This document shows, piece after piece, positions 25,416 through 33,760 of a stretch of 35,177 nt of DNA. Positions within the stretch are counted from its first letter, which is position 1. Each line of letters opens with the position of its first letter. Origin of the DNA: an uncultured Nitrospira sp. (lineage in GTDB: Bacteria > Nitrospirota > Nitrospiria > Nitrospirales > Nitrospiraceae); NCBI GenBank assembly GCA_902500785.1, contig CABVRW010000006.1, forward strand, positions 1 to 35,177, given 5' to 3'. The notes beneath the pieces are model-generated. The model did no database searches. It was given only the letters and a program-made list of their open reading frames with translations, and had not been told where the DNA came from. The position numbers and the translations under genes were made by a program.

Positions 25416-26150
25416 TCAGCGCTGCCCCGGCGTTGTTGCGCGATCTCGATCCAATCCAGGCTGCGCAGGCATCGCGGTGAGCGCCGCTCGGTATCGAATC
25501 TGGAGCTCTTCTCGTTGGTCGGGTGCGAAGAGTCGACCGGCGGAACTGACTTGCACGAGATAGTCCTCTGGCTCGAAAGTGGCGTCGAACGCTGCCGAGG
25601 CCTCCGGCACGTTCGGCATCTGGCGATCATACTTGCCGATATCCGGGCCAGGACCATGTCGATCGTGCGCTTCGCTCAACGACAAGTAGAGGATCGGATC
25701 TCGCAGCGACAACCATCCCGTGGTGGTTTCCTCTTCGCCATGCTCCGTGGCATGGCTCACATGAAAATAGGCACGCTCAGACGGGGAGGCTTGCGACAGG
25801 GCGTTGGCCAGCGCCGGTGCCAGAACGGCAATCTCCTCATCCCGAAACCCTCGAGTCTTGTCGGCCTCACCGACGAACAAGCGATGAATCACATTCCGCC
25901 GTTCCCACACTCGGACGCCGCGTAGTAATGTGCCGACTTCGGTCGCGGTCAACGAGGCCGGATGGCTGTTGGCTGTCGAATCAGGATCCTGTTCAAGGCG
26001 GACCATGTTCAAGCCGGATTGATAAATCGTCTTCGTTGGCGAGGGTGGGTGGCCTGCGCAACCGGTGACGACGGTCAATCCTATGAGGATGAACAGGAGT
26101 CGTACGTTCCACCGCTGTATTCGATTCGCTGAATTTCTTGTGTCCGTCAT
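25416..26150 (-). CDS. Lipoprotein of the porin/ModA cassette (left copy)
   Basis: A 244-residue lipoprotein. The signal peptide ends in VTG-C31. The mature part contains TKTIYQSGLNMVRLEQDP, SHPASLTATEVGTLLRGVRV, FRDEEIAVLAPALANALSQASPSERAYF and TTGWLSLRDPILYLSL. These blocks align closely with the lipoprotein at 31116-31817, so the two are paralogs from a cassette duplication. No known family is recognised. Its ATG overlaps the ModA stop (ATGA), indicating translational coupling; the longer open frame to 26291 is therefore not used. It probably sits in the outer membrane near the porin (inference). Confidence 0.8.
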   Translation of the reverse strand: MTDTRNSANRIQRWNVRLLFILIGLTVVTGCAGHPPSPTKTIYQSGLNMVRLEQDPDSTANSHPASLTATEVGTLLRGVRVWERRNVIHRLFVGEADKTRGFRDEEIAVLAPALANALSQASPSERAYFHVSHATEHGEEETTTGWLSLRDPILYLSLSEAHDRHGPGPDIGKYDRQMPNVPEASAAFDATFEPEDYLVQVSSAGRLFAPDQREELQIRYRAALTAMPAQPGLDRDRATTPGQR

Positions 26151-26971
26151 GGTGACACCTCGTATCGTTGAGTGAATCCGGCGTCGGGGGACAGGCGGTC
26201 GAATCCGAATTCTTGCAACAGGGCCTGGATTTGGGGGCTCAGCAGGAACTCGATAAAATCTCCTGCTGCCGACAAGTTCTTGGATGTCCATGCGGCCACG
26301 ACGCCATAACGCACGGGTGTGTGGGATTCGACCGGCGCTGTATCGAGGATGCGGACGCCGGGATTGGAGACGGCATCGGTGCGATAGACCACACCGACTT
26401 CGGCGTCTCCTTTCGTGACCAGCTCCAGCACGGCGCGTGAGTGTTCGCCGAAAACATACTGTGACTTTAGTTTGGGTTCCAGTTTGCTGTATTTCAAAAA
26501 CTGCGCGGCGACTTTTCCCACCGATGAGGTTTTAGGGTCGCCGACCGCGATACGCCGAACGGGAACAGTTTGGAGTTCTTGAATGGATCGAATAGGCGCG
26601 GGGAGCGTCGTTCCCGTAATCAGGACCAGCGAGGTGGCGGCATAGGCGCGCTTGGTGCCGTAGATGATCAGCCCTTTAGTTTCGAGTTGATCGATTTCCT
26701 CAAAGAGGGAAGGAAGAAAGACATCGACCGGCGCACCCTGCTCGATCTGATTGCGGAGCGTTTGGGACGGGCCGTAGATGACCCGCACGTTGATCCCGCG
26801 GTGCTGCGTTTCGAAGAGGGGGAGGATTTTGCGAAGGGCGTCCTTGAGGCTGTTGGCACCCGCGATAGTGAGCGTCTCAGATTGTGCTTGCGCGGCCTGA
26901 GACACCCAAGCAGAACCGAAGAGTGTGCCTAGAAGAAGCGCGAGGCGTATGAAACGGAGTCGTGTCGTCAT
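26147..26971 (-). CDS. modA: ModA-type periplasmic molybdate/oxyanion-binding protein (left copy)
   Basis: A 274-residue periplasmic binding protein. After a Sec signal (to about QAAQAQS) the mature protein runs LTIAGANSLKDALRKILPLFE, VIYGPSQTLRNQIEQGAPVDVFLPS and later FGEHSRAVLELVTKGDAEVGVVYRTDA, the ModA layout. The two ligand-contact loops differ from canonical ModA: AGANSL in place of AASSL, and GPSQ in place of GSSG, so oxyanion specificity may be shifted. AAGGGGAG precedes the ATG. It is the second gene of the porin-ModA-lipoprotein operon, 60 nt after the porin. No permease or ATPase gene follows. Confidence 0.83.
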   Translation of the reverse strand: MTTRLRFIRLALLLGTLFGSAWVSQAAQAQSETLTIAGANSLKDALRKILPLFETQHRGINVRVIYGPSQTLRNQIEQGAPVDVFLPSLFEEIDQLETKGLIIYGTKRAYAATSLVLITGTTLPAPIRSIQELQTVPVRRIAVGDPKTSSVGKVAAQFLKYSKLEPKLKSQYVFGEHSRAVLELVTKGDAEVGVVYRTDAVSNPGVRILDTAPVESHTPVRYGVVAAWTSKNLSAAGDFIEFLLSPQIQALLQEFGFDRLSPDAGFTQRYEVSP

Positions 26972-27031
26972 AGTCTCCCCTTATAAATCACCTTGAACTC
27001 CTCGATGCGCGTGATGGCTGGGCCCAAGATC

Positions 27032-28648
27032 TTAGAAATAGAACTGATACTGCACATTAAGCCGATTTTCCACGAGATCACGACCAAATCCGGGTAGGCT
27101 CTCGAACGGAAATCGATCCGGCGCTCGCCCACCGCTTCCCATGGTGATGTGTGAGTAGTCGATCACGAACCGGTTGTTATAGGTGCCGTCGAAACTATAG
27201 TTGACAGCAGCGCCGAATTCCTTGACCAGGTCATCGACCTGCCGGGTAGAGGGGTCCATGAATCCATATCGCACGGCGAGTTCAAGCTTCCTGGGCACGA
27301 TGTATTTCCCTACCTGAGCGTACCAACCATAGGCCTGGCCGAGGTTGACCGGCGGACCTAAGACGGCGGCGGTGCTGGGGTCGAATGGAATGGTCCCCGA
27401 ATCGGCACTGCGTACCCGCTGGTGCCGGTAATAGCCTTCTGCTTGGAACGACCAGCCATGATACTTTGCGATGAAATCAGCCTCATAGGTCTGGAAATCG
27501 TAGACGCCCCCTCCCAGCAGGCGCCCGTTATAGGCTTTGGTCACACGCTGGCGATACGCTCGATCGACAATGTCTGAGCGAATCGAGCTGAGATAGTTTT
27601 GGGCGGGGTTGTAGGCGTATCCAAATGCGATGGCCATTTGCGGAGTGCGCGAGTTCAGGATGTCTCCTTGCCCATAGCCGGGATTACCCGAGATCTTGTA
27701 CAGCAGCCTGGCGGTGTACATCATTTCGCCGCTTAATATGCGGGTGTCGTAGTTAAACGTTCGACGCTGAGAGGCCGGGATGCTCGCATTGTCAGGCAGC
27801 GCCTGGCTGACGGCAGTGCCTTCTCTCGCGAGATTCGCACCGACTCCTCCCCAGATTCCGAATGCATAGTTGAAGGCGTATTGGTCCTCATCGCTCGAAA
27901 TGCTGATGCCGATGTCGCGGCTGCTCTGTTGGTTGGCTGCAAACGCATTCTGGACGATGAGGTTATCCGCAAACGTCGATGTGGCCATTGAACTGATGGT
28001 GGCGCGATTGAACCAGACGCGCTGTTGACCTGCCTGGATCGTAAACCAGGGAATGTGCCAGGACGAGATGTAGGCATCGAGGAGGCTGGCTCTTCCGCTG
28101 CCCCCTTCCTGGTCCCATGTCGTTTGATCGAACGCCCAGGCAATGTTGTAGCGGAAGTCCGGGTCGAAGGCATAACCCATGAATTGAAGGCGCGCACGAG
28201 GCACGCTGAACTGGTTGGAATCACTCTGCTTACTGACGGCTCGATATTCGACTTGTCCGCCGAGGATTTCAGGATTTCTCGAGTCCCCGATCGTGCCCCA
28301 TGCCCTGTTGTATGCGCTATGTGAATAGCGAACCTGCGTGAGGAGGCGCAGCTTTAGAAAGAACTTATCGCCCACGCGAACGTTCAATCCATTGTTGATG
28401 TCGATGGTGAAGTTCGGCTTGGAGAGCTGTTCTCGTTTTTCAAGGATCTGTAGACCCTTGTCGTATTCCTCTTGGGTGATGATGCCCTTGAGATAGAGAT
28501 ATTTCAGTCCCGGATCCTCGCCAGAATAGTATTCCCACTTTCCGTCCCGCTTGACGAATTGCCCCTCTTCAACGGCCTGCGCAGACCGTGTGGTTCCACC
28601 CACGAAGACCGTCAGCAGGGCAAAAGTGAGAACTGCAATGGCTTTCAT
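27032..28648 (-). CDS. OprO/OprP-type outer membrane porin (left copy)
   Basis: A 538-residue outer membrane beta-barrel. The signal peptide is MKAIAVLTFALLTVFVGG to about SAQA. A short N-terminal helical part (KGIITQEEYDKGLQILEKREQ) is followed by many alternating beta strands and the segment VPRARLQFMGYAFDPDFRYNIAWAF, as in phosphate/pyrophosphate-selective porins. The C-terminus ends in LNVQYQFYF, with a terminal aromatic residue recognised by the BAM machinery. It is the first gene of the minus-strand operon and paralogous to the porin at 31867-33600. A strong promoter lies at 28725-28752. Anion specificity is assumed from the family and the ModA neighbour. Confidence 0.85.
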   Translation of the reverse strand: MKAIAVLTFALLTVFVGGTTRSAQAVEEGQFVKRDGKWEYYSGEDPGLKYLYLKGIITQEEYDKGLQILEKREQLSKPNFTIDINNGLNVRVGDKFFLKLRLLTQVRYSHSAYNRAWGTIGDSRNPEILGGQVEYRAVSKQSDSNQFSVPRARLQFMGYAFDPDFRYNIAWAFDQTTWDQEGGSGRASLLDAYISSWHIPWFTIQAGQQRVWFNRATISSMATSTFADNLIVQNAFAANQQSSRDIGISISSDEDQYAFNYAFGIWGGVGANLAREGTAVSQALPDNASIPASQRRTFNYDTRILSGEMMYTARLLYKISGNPGYGQGDILNSRTPQMAIAFGYAYNPAQNYLSSIRSDIVDRAYRQRVTKAYNGRLLGGGVYDFQTYEADFIAKYHGWSFQAEGYYRHQRVRSADSGTIPFDPSTAAVLGPPVNLGQAYGWYAQVGKYIVPRKLELAVRYGFMDPSTRQVDDLVKEFGAAVNYSFDGTYNNRFVIDYSHITMGSGGRAPDRFPFESLPGFGRDLVENRLNVQYQFYF

Positions 28649-28724
28649 TTTCTCGGCCCCTGTGAGTGTGGATGCAAGTTATCGCTCAAGAAGTATTTTA
28701 TTATCTTAATTCCGATGAGGATTA

Positions 28725-28752
28725 AATATACTAAGTTTAATAATATTGTCAA
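28725..28752 (-). promoter_or_regulatory. Promoter of the porin-ModA-lipoprotein operon
   Basis: On the minus strand TTGACA (28747-28752) and TATATT (28725-28730) are separated by 16 nt inside a strikingly AT-rich block. A predicted start near 28717 leaves about 70 nt of leader before the porin ATG. An inverted repeat TCAACA-N5-TGTTGA (28749-28765) overlaps the -35 box and may be a regulator site. Confidence 0.65.
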
Positions 28753-28881
28753 CAATTAATGTTGAGGAAGCCTATTGATAGTTCACAGACCGCTCGGTTT
28801 TCCGTTTCTAGCCAGGCCAGCATTGAGTGCTGATCAACTGCTTCGGCGAAAACCAGAGGGCAGGCATGGACACGGAGGCCC

Positions 28882-28926
28882 CATGATAGGAATCATGATA
28901 GTTGACACATATTAAACTATCGTGAT
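28882..28926. promoter_or_regulatory. CATGATAG repeats upstream of the XRE-PBP regulator gene
   Basis: CATGATAG occurs at 28882-28889 and 28894-28901, and as CTATCGTG (one mismatch, opposite strand) at 28917-28924. The arms ATCATGATAGTT (28892-28903) and AACTATCGTGAT (28915-28926) form a 12-bp inverted repeat with one mismatch and an 11-nt spacer. A TTGACA (28902-28907) sits between the arms. This looks like an autoregulatory operator. Confidence 0.55.
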
Positions 28927-28939
28927 ACACGCTGGCACC

Positions 28940-30133
28940 ATGAGTCAGAAAAGCAAAGCTGAACCGGCCTCCAATGTCGTCAATTCTCTTCGCGCGTTGC
29001 GCATGGCGAAAGGCCTCTCTCAAGGCCAACTCGCAGATGGGGCCTTGATTACCCGCCAGGCCGTATGCGCCATCGAAGCCGATCAGTATTTGCCGACCAC
29101 GGCGGTCGCCCTGCGGCTCGCCAGTGTGTTGGGATGCCATGTGGAAGACATCTTCAGTCTCAAGACGACCGGCGAATTGATCGAGGGCGAGTGGGTCTGG
29201 CCTGGGATGGTCGTCTCGGCTGTTCAGCCTCGCACGCGGGTCAAGGTGGCCAAGATCGAAGATCGGTTCGTCGTCCGGCCCGTTGCGGCCTTGGGTGAAA
29301 TCTTGAATTACACCGTCCCCGCAGACGGCCTCATTATCGGACCAGCCGGAGCCGGCGGACGTTCAGCCAAGTCCGATCGCCGAGTGCTGGTACGGTTGCT
29401 GCGTGAGCGGCAGATCGTCGAGCGTGAAATTGCGGTCGCAGGGTGTGATCCTGCCATCAATCTCGCGAGCGAGTATCTCCATAGGCATAAGGACACATCG
29501 ACGGTCGTGGGCTGGTCGATGGGAAGCGCGGCGGCGCTGGATGCGCTCAAGCGCAAGGAAGTGCATATGGCGGGGTTGCATATCCTGGATGCGAAGACCG
29601 GGGAATCGAATTTGCCCTATCTCCGACGTCACCTTCAGGGGGATGACTATATTGTCGTGACCTTCGCCGCATGGGAAGAGGGGTTCATCGTACGGGCGGG
29701 TAATCCCAAGTGGATCCGCGGTGTGGATGACCTGGTTCGGCCCAACGTGGTGTTGGTGAACCGTGAAGAGGGTGCCGCCGCCAGAATGTTGCTGGATCAA
29801 CGCCTCCTTGCATTGGGCATCGATGGTTCTGGATTGAAGGGGTACCGTGTGAACGTCAGCTCGCACTTTGAGGTCGCGCGGCATATCGCGGAAGGCCAAG
29901 CCGATGTCGGGATCGGCGTGCGATCGGCTGCGCAGATTTTCGGCCTTGATTTTATCCCTTTGCAACAGGCCCGGTACGACCTGGTACTTCCCAAGCGTTA
30001 TTTGACGACCCACCCGGGTTTGTCCCATCTTCTCGACGCGATCGCCAGCCGACAATTTCGGACCGAGGTCGAGGCCTTGGGAGGCTATGACATGACCGAG
30101 ACGGGGAAAGTGCGAACCCTTCGCGCCGGGTAA
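28940..30133 (+). CDS. XRE regulator fused to a periplasmic-binding-protein-like sensor domain
   Basis: A 397-residue one-component regulator. The N-terminal XRE helix-turn-helix (15-74, LRMAKGLSQGQLADGALITRQAVCAIE) is followed by a linker and a PBP-like domain (about 165-375) with AVAGCDPAINLASEYLHRH, VVGWSMGSAAALDALKRKEVHMAGLHI, NREEGAAARMLLDQ and ADVGIGVRSAAQIFGLDFIPL. This architecture (HTH plus PBP-like domain) resembles regulators found with molybdate or tungstate genes, where the cytoplasmic binding domain senses the oxyanion. It lies between the two cassettes and probably controls both (inference). No ribosome binding site precedes the ATG; a GTG at 28922 is an alternative start. It has no signal peptide. 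Confidence 0.85.
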   Translation: MSQKSKAEPASNVVNSLRALRMAKGLSQGQLADGALITRQAVCAIEADQYLPTTAVALRLASVLGCHVEDIFSLKTTGELIEGEWVWPGMVVSAVQPRTRVKVAKIEDRFVVRPVAALGEILNYTVPADGLIIGPAGAGGRSAKSDRRVLVRLLRERQIVEREIAVAGCDPAINLASEYLHRHKDTSTVVGWSMGSAAALDALKRKEVHMAGLHILDAKTGESNLPYLRRHLQGDDYIVVTFAAWEEGFIVRAGNPKWIRGVDDLVRPNVVLVNREEGAAARMLLDQRLLALGIDGSGLKGYRVNVSSHFEVARHIAEGQADVGIGVRSAAQIFGLDFIPLQQARYDLVLPKRYLTTHPGLSHLLDAIASRQFRTEVEALGGYDMTETGKVRTLRAG

Positions 30134-30194
30134 TCAGGTCGTGACCTGAGATGTTCTGCTGAGGAAAGGATCCCTTGTCGCGATGGAGGACTCG

Positions 30195-31037
30195 ATGAAC
30201 GTGTCGGATTCGGATTGGAGCGTCACTCGCGCCGTCTTGTGTTGCGCAATCGTGTCCCTGGTTGCCTTCAGCATGGGGAGTATACAAGCGGATGCGAGCG
30301 AGCCGTTCGTCATTGCGGCATCGCCGACGCTCAGGGGGCTCTTGGAGCGATTAGGGAGCGGCTTCGAGCAAACGCATCCCGACGTGCGGGTCAAGCTGTA
30401 TTTTGGCTCAGGCTTGGATGTACGGCAAACCATTGCCGCCATGGAAAACAGCATGGTCGGCCAGTATTTCATCGGTAGCGGTCCTCTTCATCTTGTCGCT
30501 CCGGGAGGCGACGAGGTGCTCTCCAGGCTGGAAATGAAGTACTACGTGCTGCCCGGCACCCAGCGACCCTACGCCATGGATCAGCTCGTCGTTGTCGTCC
30601 CGGAATCCTTGGTCGAAGCGCCGGAGTCGCTTGAAGCGATCCGCCGAGGGACGACCAGACTGGCCGTGGCGGATGCGTCGCGAACCCTGCTGGGGACACA
30701 GACGGGTCACATGCTTCGAACGTCCGGTTTAGATGAAGCTCTCACGGGACGATTGGATGTGGCGATCGACTCACATGGAGTGATCGACCATGTCCTGAGC
30801 GGCCAGGCAGATGCCGGAATCATTTACGGCGATCAGGCGGTGACTCTGCAGGAGCGGCTGCGAACCGTGGTGGTCATCGACAAGGGGTACACTCCGACGA
30901 TGCATTCCATGGCGATGGAGCGCTACTGTCCCAACCGGCGGTTGTGCGAAGAGTTCTTGGGCTATATCCAGAGCGCAGAGGGGCAGGCGATCGTGCGGCA
31001 AGCGGGGTATGCGATTCCGGCCGGGAATGTGCGGTAA
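30195..31037 (+). CDS. Divergent ModA-like periplasmic binding protein
   Basis: A 280-residue secreted binding protein. The signal peptide begins MNVSDSDWSVTRAVLCC and is cleaved near QADASE. The mature protein FVIAASPTLRGLLERLGSGFEQTHPDVRVKLYFGSGLDVRQTI has the ModA-like fold, but the ligand loop is AASPT and the expected QGAPFD segment is replaced by MENSMVGQYFIGSGP. The C-terminal half (HGVIDHVLSGQADAGIIYGDQAV, GYTPTMHSMAME) is typical of the class. It is less like ModA than the other two and may bind another anion. GGAGG lies five bases before the ATG at 30195; an upstream ATG (30183) is less likely. It is 61 nt after the regulator gene. Confidence 0.78.
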   Translation: MNVSDSDWSVTRAVLCCAIVSLVAFSMGSIQADASEPFVIAASPTLRGLLERLGSGFEQTHPDVRVKLYFGSGLDVRQTIAAMENSMVGQYFIGSGPLHLVAPGGDEVLSRLEMKYYVLPGTQRPYAMDQLVVVVPESLVEAPESLEAIRRGTTRLAVADASRTLLGTQTGHMLRTSGLDEALTGRLDVAIDSHGVIDHVLSGQADAGIIYGDQAVTLQERLRTVVVIDKGYTPTMHSMAMERYCPNRRLCEEFLGYIQSAEGQAIVRQAGYAIPAGNVR

Positions 31038-31115
31038 AAATTTTGCTTCTTGAGCAAGTATAGACATCTTTATTTTAAGTACTAATGAGTGGTGTGAGGC
31101 GGTGAAGGAGGAGTC

Positions 31116-31817
31116 ATGGGGGAGAGATCAATCGGGAACAGCGGACGTTATGCGGTGACGCTCGCGCTCGTACTGATTTGGAGCATGGGTTCCTTTGCGA
31201 CGGGTTGCGCCAGGCTGCCCTATACGACCAAGACGATACATGCGGACGAGCGGGTGGTCGTGACCGTACAGCGGGAGGTTGAGGCGCGAGCCTATAGCCA
31301 TCCGGTGGAGCTGAGTGCCGCCGACATCGCCGACATCTTGCGGGGTTTTTCCGTGCGTGAACAACAGCGGTTGCCTTTACGCTGGTTCGCCGAGGACGCG
31401 CCTCCGAAGCCGGTGTTTCGTGAGGACGAACTTCAGGTCTTGGCACCGGGCCTCGCGGAAGCGCTGCAACAGCTTGGATCGAACGAACGCGCCCATTTTG
31501 AGGTACGGGCACCGGGTTTTAACCCGCGCGAATCCAGAGACACCACTGCGGGATGGGTGGCGGTTCAGGGTCCCTATTTCTACGTCACTCTCGAACAGTT
31601 TCATCGCCAGGTGCCGATTCACAACAACGACCTCTATGACATCAACTACCCGGCCGTTCCGCCCCCGCCGCGTGACTACATCCTTTATTTCGAGCCGGGG
31701 CGGTTTTGGGTCGAGGATCAGACGGGCACTCGGGCGGTGCAGTATCGCCGGTTGCTCAATCTAGCCGACGTGGGAGGAGCCGGTCCGAGATCCGTTCCGC
31801 CCGTGGGCGCCCCGTAA
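31116..31817 (+). CDS. Lipoprotein of the porin/ModA cassette (right copy)
   Basis: A 233-residue lipoprotein with lipobox ATG-C31, cysteine at the same position as in the left copy. It shares with that copy TKTI, a SHP-LSA-DI--ILRGF block, FREDELQVLAPGLAEALQQLGSNERAHF and TAGWVAVQGPYFYVTL. The C-terminal part diverges (PPPPRDYILYFEPGRFWVED). A strong AAGGAGGAG precedes the ATG. It lies 78 nt after the divergent ModA-like gene and 49 nt before the porin start. The family is unnamed as far as I can tell; consistent pairing with porin and ModA suggests a shared task in the envelope. Confidence 0.8.
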   Translation: MGERSIGNSGRYAVTLALVLIWSMGSFATGCARLPYTTKTIHADERVVVTVQREVEARAYSHPVELSAADIADILRGFSVREQQRLPLRWFAEDAPPKPVFREDELQVLAPGLAEALQQLGSNERAHFEVRAPGFNPRESRDTTAGWVAVQGPYFYVTLEQFHRQVPIHNNDLYDINYPAVPPPPRDYILYFEPGRFWVEDQTGTRAVQYRRLLNLADVGGAGPRSVPPVGAP

Positions 31818-31866
31818 CAATTGTCGTTCATACGCACGCATGGTCTTGCTGAACAATGAGGAGCTC

Positions 31867-33600
31867 ATGGATCTGGTAGGTCGAGGCGCCAGAGCGCGCT
31901 CGTTTGCATCTTGGATTCGCAGAGCCGGCTTGTGGATGCTCTGTTGTTCTATCGTGCTGCACGCCGTGCTCTCCATTCCTGTGTGGGCCGCAGACACCGG
32001 CGCGCTGGTCTTGAAAAATGGACAGTATGAATTTGTAGAGAGTATGGACCCCGCTACCAAGTTGCTGCTCGAACGTGCCGCGAAGCAGGGTGTCATCACG
32101 CCCGAAGAATACGCGCAGGTCGTCAAGGAGTCGCAGGAGCGAAGTTATCTGCTCCAGCCCAGCTTCAAAGCCTGGTACGATCGTGGATTCAATCTGTCGA
32201 TGAACGATAATGCCTTTGCGCTCAAAATACGGTTCCGGACCCAATTGCGATACACCCAACGCTTCCGCAACGATGCCTGGCGCAATCCGGGCGATGCGAA
32301 AAACTTTCCCGAGCTGCTCGGCGTGTTTGGAGACTATCGGGCGAACCGATCGGACGAAACATCGTCCTCCTTCAACGTGCGGCGCGCCCGCCTGTATTTC
32401 ATGGGGCATCTGTTCAATCCAGATTTTAAGTATTACATTCAGTTGGCGGGAGAGACGGCGGAGAATTCTCAGACGCCGGGATCGCTTCGACTCCTGGACA
32501 TGCAGTTCATGAGCACGCATTTCCCGCTCTTTAACGTCCAGATCGGTCAATATAAAGTCTTTTTCAATCGGGCGCAGATCAATTCGACGGCCTCCATGCA
32601 GTTTGCGGAGCGTTCATTGGTCATGGATGCCTTCACGGCGAGCGGGCTTGACCGCCGAGACATCGGCATCACGTTCATGAACGATGAGGAACTCTACCCC
32701 GTCAATTACTATGTGGGAGTGTTCAATGGCGCTGGGCCAAGCTTCAACCGCCTGGGCGGGTTTTATAGCGAGCAGCCGACCCAAGATTGCGGAGGAGGGA
32801 CGACCGGCCAAGCTCCGTTTCCTTCGCCGACGAATTGTCCCACTCCACAGCGGAATATCAACGCAAACTTGAGGAACGACGTCAATCAGCTCATGTACAG
32901 CGCTCGTCTGAACTGGAACATCATGGGTCGGCCCGGCTATGGAGAGGGTGATCTGGCCTATTCAGAAACCCCTCAAATGGCGGTCGGTGGGGGCATCGCC
33001 TACAACCCGTCCGTGAATACCAGCTCTAACAGTTCCTACATCGGAACCGATTTGGCCAACCTCAATTTCAGACGACAGATCTCCGCGTTCGGCAACGGCA
33101 GACAACTCGGTTGGGGGATCGTGGACTATCTGACTTGGGCGGTAGATGGAGTGTTCAAGTACCGAGGGTTTTCGTTACAAGGAGAGTTCTATTACAAGAA
33201 CGTCGACCGTCACGAGAAGGGATTGCCTTGCATGAATCTCGCGTGCTCCGAGACGGCGCCGACCTATCTCGGTAACGCGACCGGGTGGTATGTGCAATCC
33301 GGTTACTATGTGGTTCCGCGCTACCTGGAACTCGCCGGAAGGTTTTCGTACTGGGATCCGGACACCAATGCCGGCGGTGATTTGGTGTACCAGACCGATG
33401 CTTCGATCAACTGGTTTCTCAATGGCACGTATGACCATCAGATCATGATGACATACAGCAACACTCAGATGGGAACGGGTGGGTATGCGATCGGGAGAAG
33501 TAATCCTCTGCCTCCACTTTCAGGATCGGTTCCACTCGATGCTAAAGGTGGCACGCTCATTGAGAACATGATCCGAGTACAGTATCAAATGTTCTTTTAA
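31867..33600 (+). CDS. OprO/OprP-type outer membrane porin (right copy)
   Basis: A 577-residue outer membrane beta-barrel with a signal peptide ending near IPVWAADT. The N-terminal part has the same helix-plus-linker (AAKQGVITPEEYAQVVKESQER) and strand pattern as the left copy, including VRRARLYFMGHLFNPDFKYYIQLA, and the C-terminus IRVQYQMFF ends in an aromatic residue. An insertion with two cysteines (TQDCGGGTTG, PTNCPT) may be an external loop held by a disulfide. The frame is open from 31840, but the ATG at 31867 has GAGGAG just upstream, though with short spacing. It is followed 160 nt later by the canonical ModA gene. Confidence 0.85.
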   Translation: MDLVGRGARARSFASWIRRAGLWMLCCSIVLHAVLSIPVWAADTGALVLKNGQYEFVESMDPATKLLLERAAKQGVITPEEYAQVVKESQERSYLLQPSFKAWYDRGFNLSMNDNAFALKIRFRTQLRYTQRFRNDAWRNPGDAKNFPELLGVFGDYRANRSDETSSSFNVRRARLYFMGHLFNPDFKYYIQLAGETAENSQTPGSLRLLDMQFMSTHFPLFNVQIGQYKVFFNRAQINSTASMQFAERSLVMDAFTASGLDRRDIGITFMNDEELYPVNYYVGVFNGAGPSFNRLGGFYSEQPTQDCGGGTTGQAPFPSPTNCPTPQRNINANLRNDVNQLMYSARLNWNIMGRPGYGEGDLAYSETPQMAVGGGIAYNPSVNTSSNSSYIGTDLANLNFRRQISAFGNGRQLGWGIVDYLTWAVDGVFKYRGFSLQGEFYYKNVDRHEKGLPCMNLACSETAPTYLGNATGWYVQSGYYVVPRYLELAGRFSYWDPDTNAGGDLVYQTDASINWFLNGTYDHQIMMTYSNTQMGTGGYAIGRSNPLPPLSGSVPLDAKGGTLIENMIRVQYQMFF

Positions 33601-33760
33601 CGGAGAGGAACTGCGAGGGCCTTGGGTCACCGGTTTGTGCGATGGCTCTTGGAGCCATCATCTTGACTCGTCGTTCGATGCAATCAACCGAATTCGTGCC
33701 CGCACATATCCGGAAATGAGGTGGCGTCCTCGCCGCCTCGGGAGGAAAGGAGTATCGCCA

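Noticed and set aside
28649-28939. Molybdenum cofactor riboswitch in the divergent cassette region
   Set aside because: I could not recognise the conserved Moco RNA core on either strand; the leaders are AT-rich and short.
33635-33760. N-terminal extension of the canonical ModA
   Set aside because: The added residues before the GTG at 33761 would place a charged stretch ahead of the signal peptide; the GTG has a better ribosome binding site.
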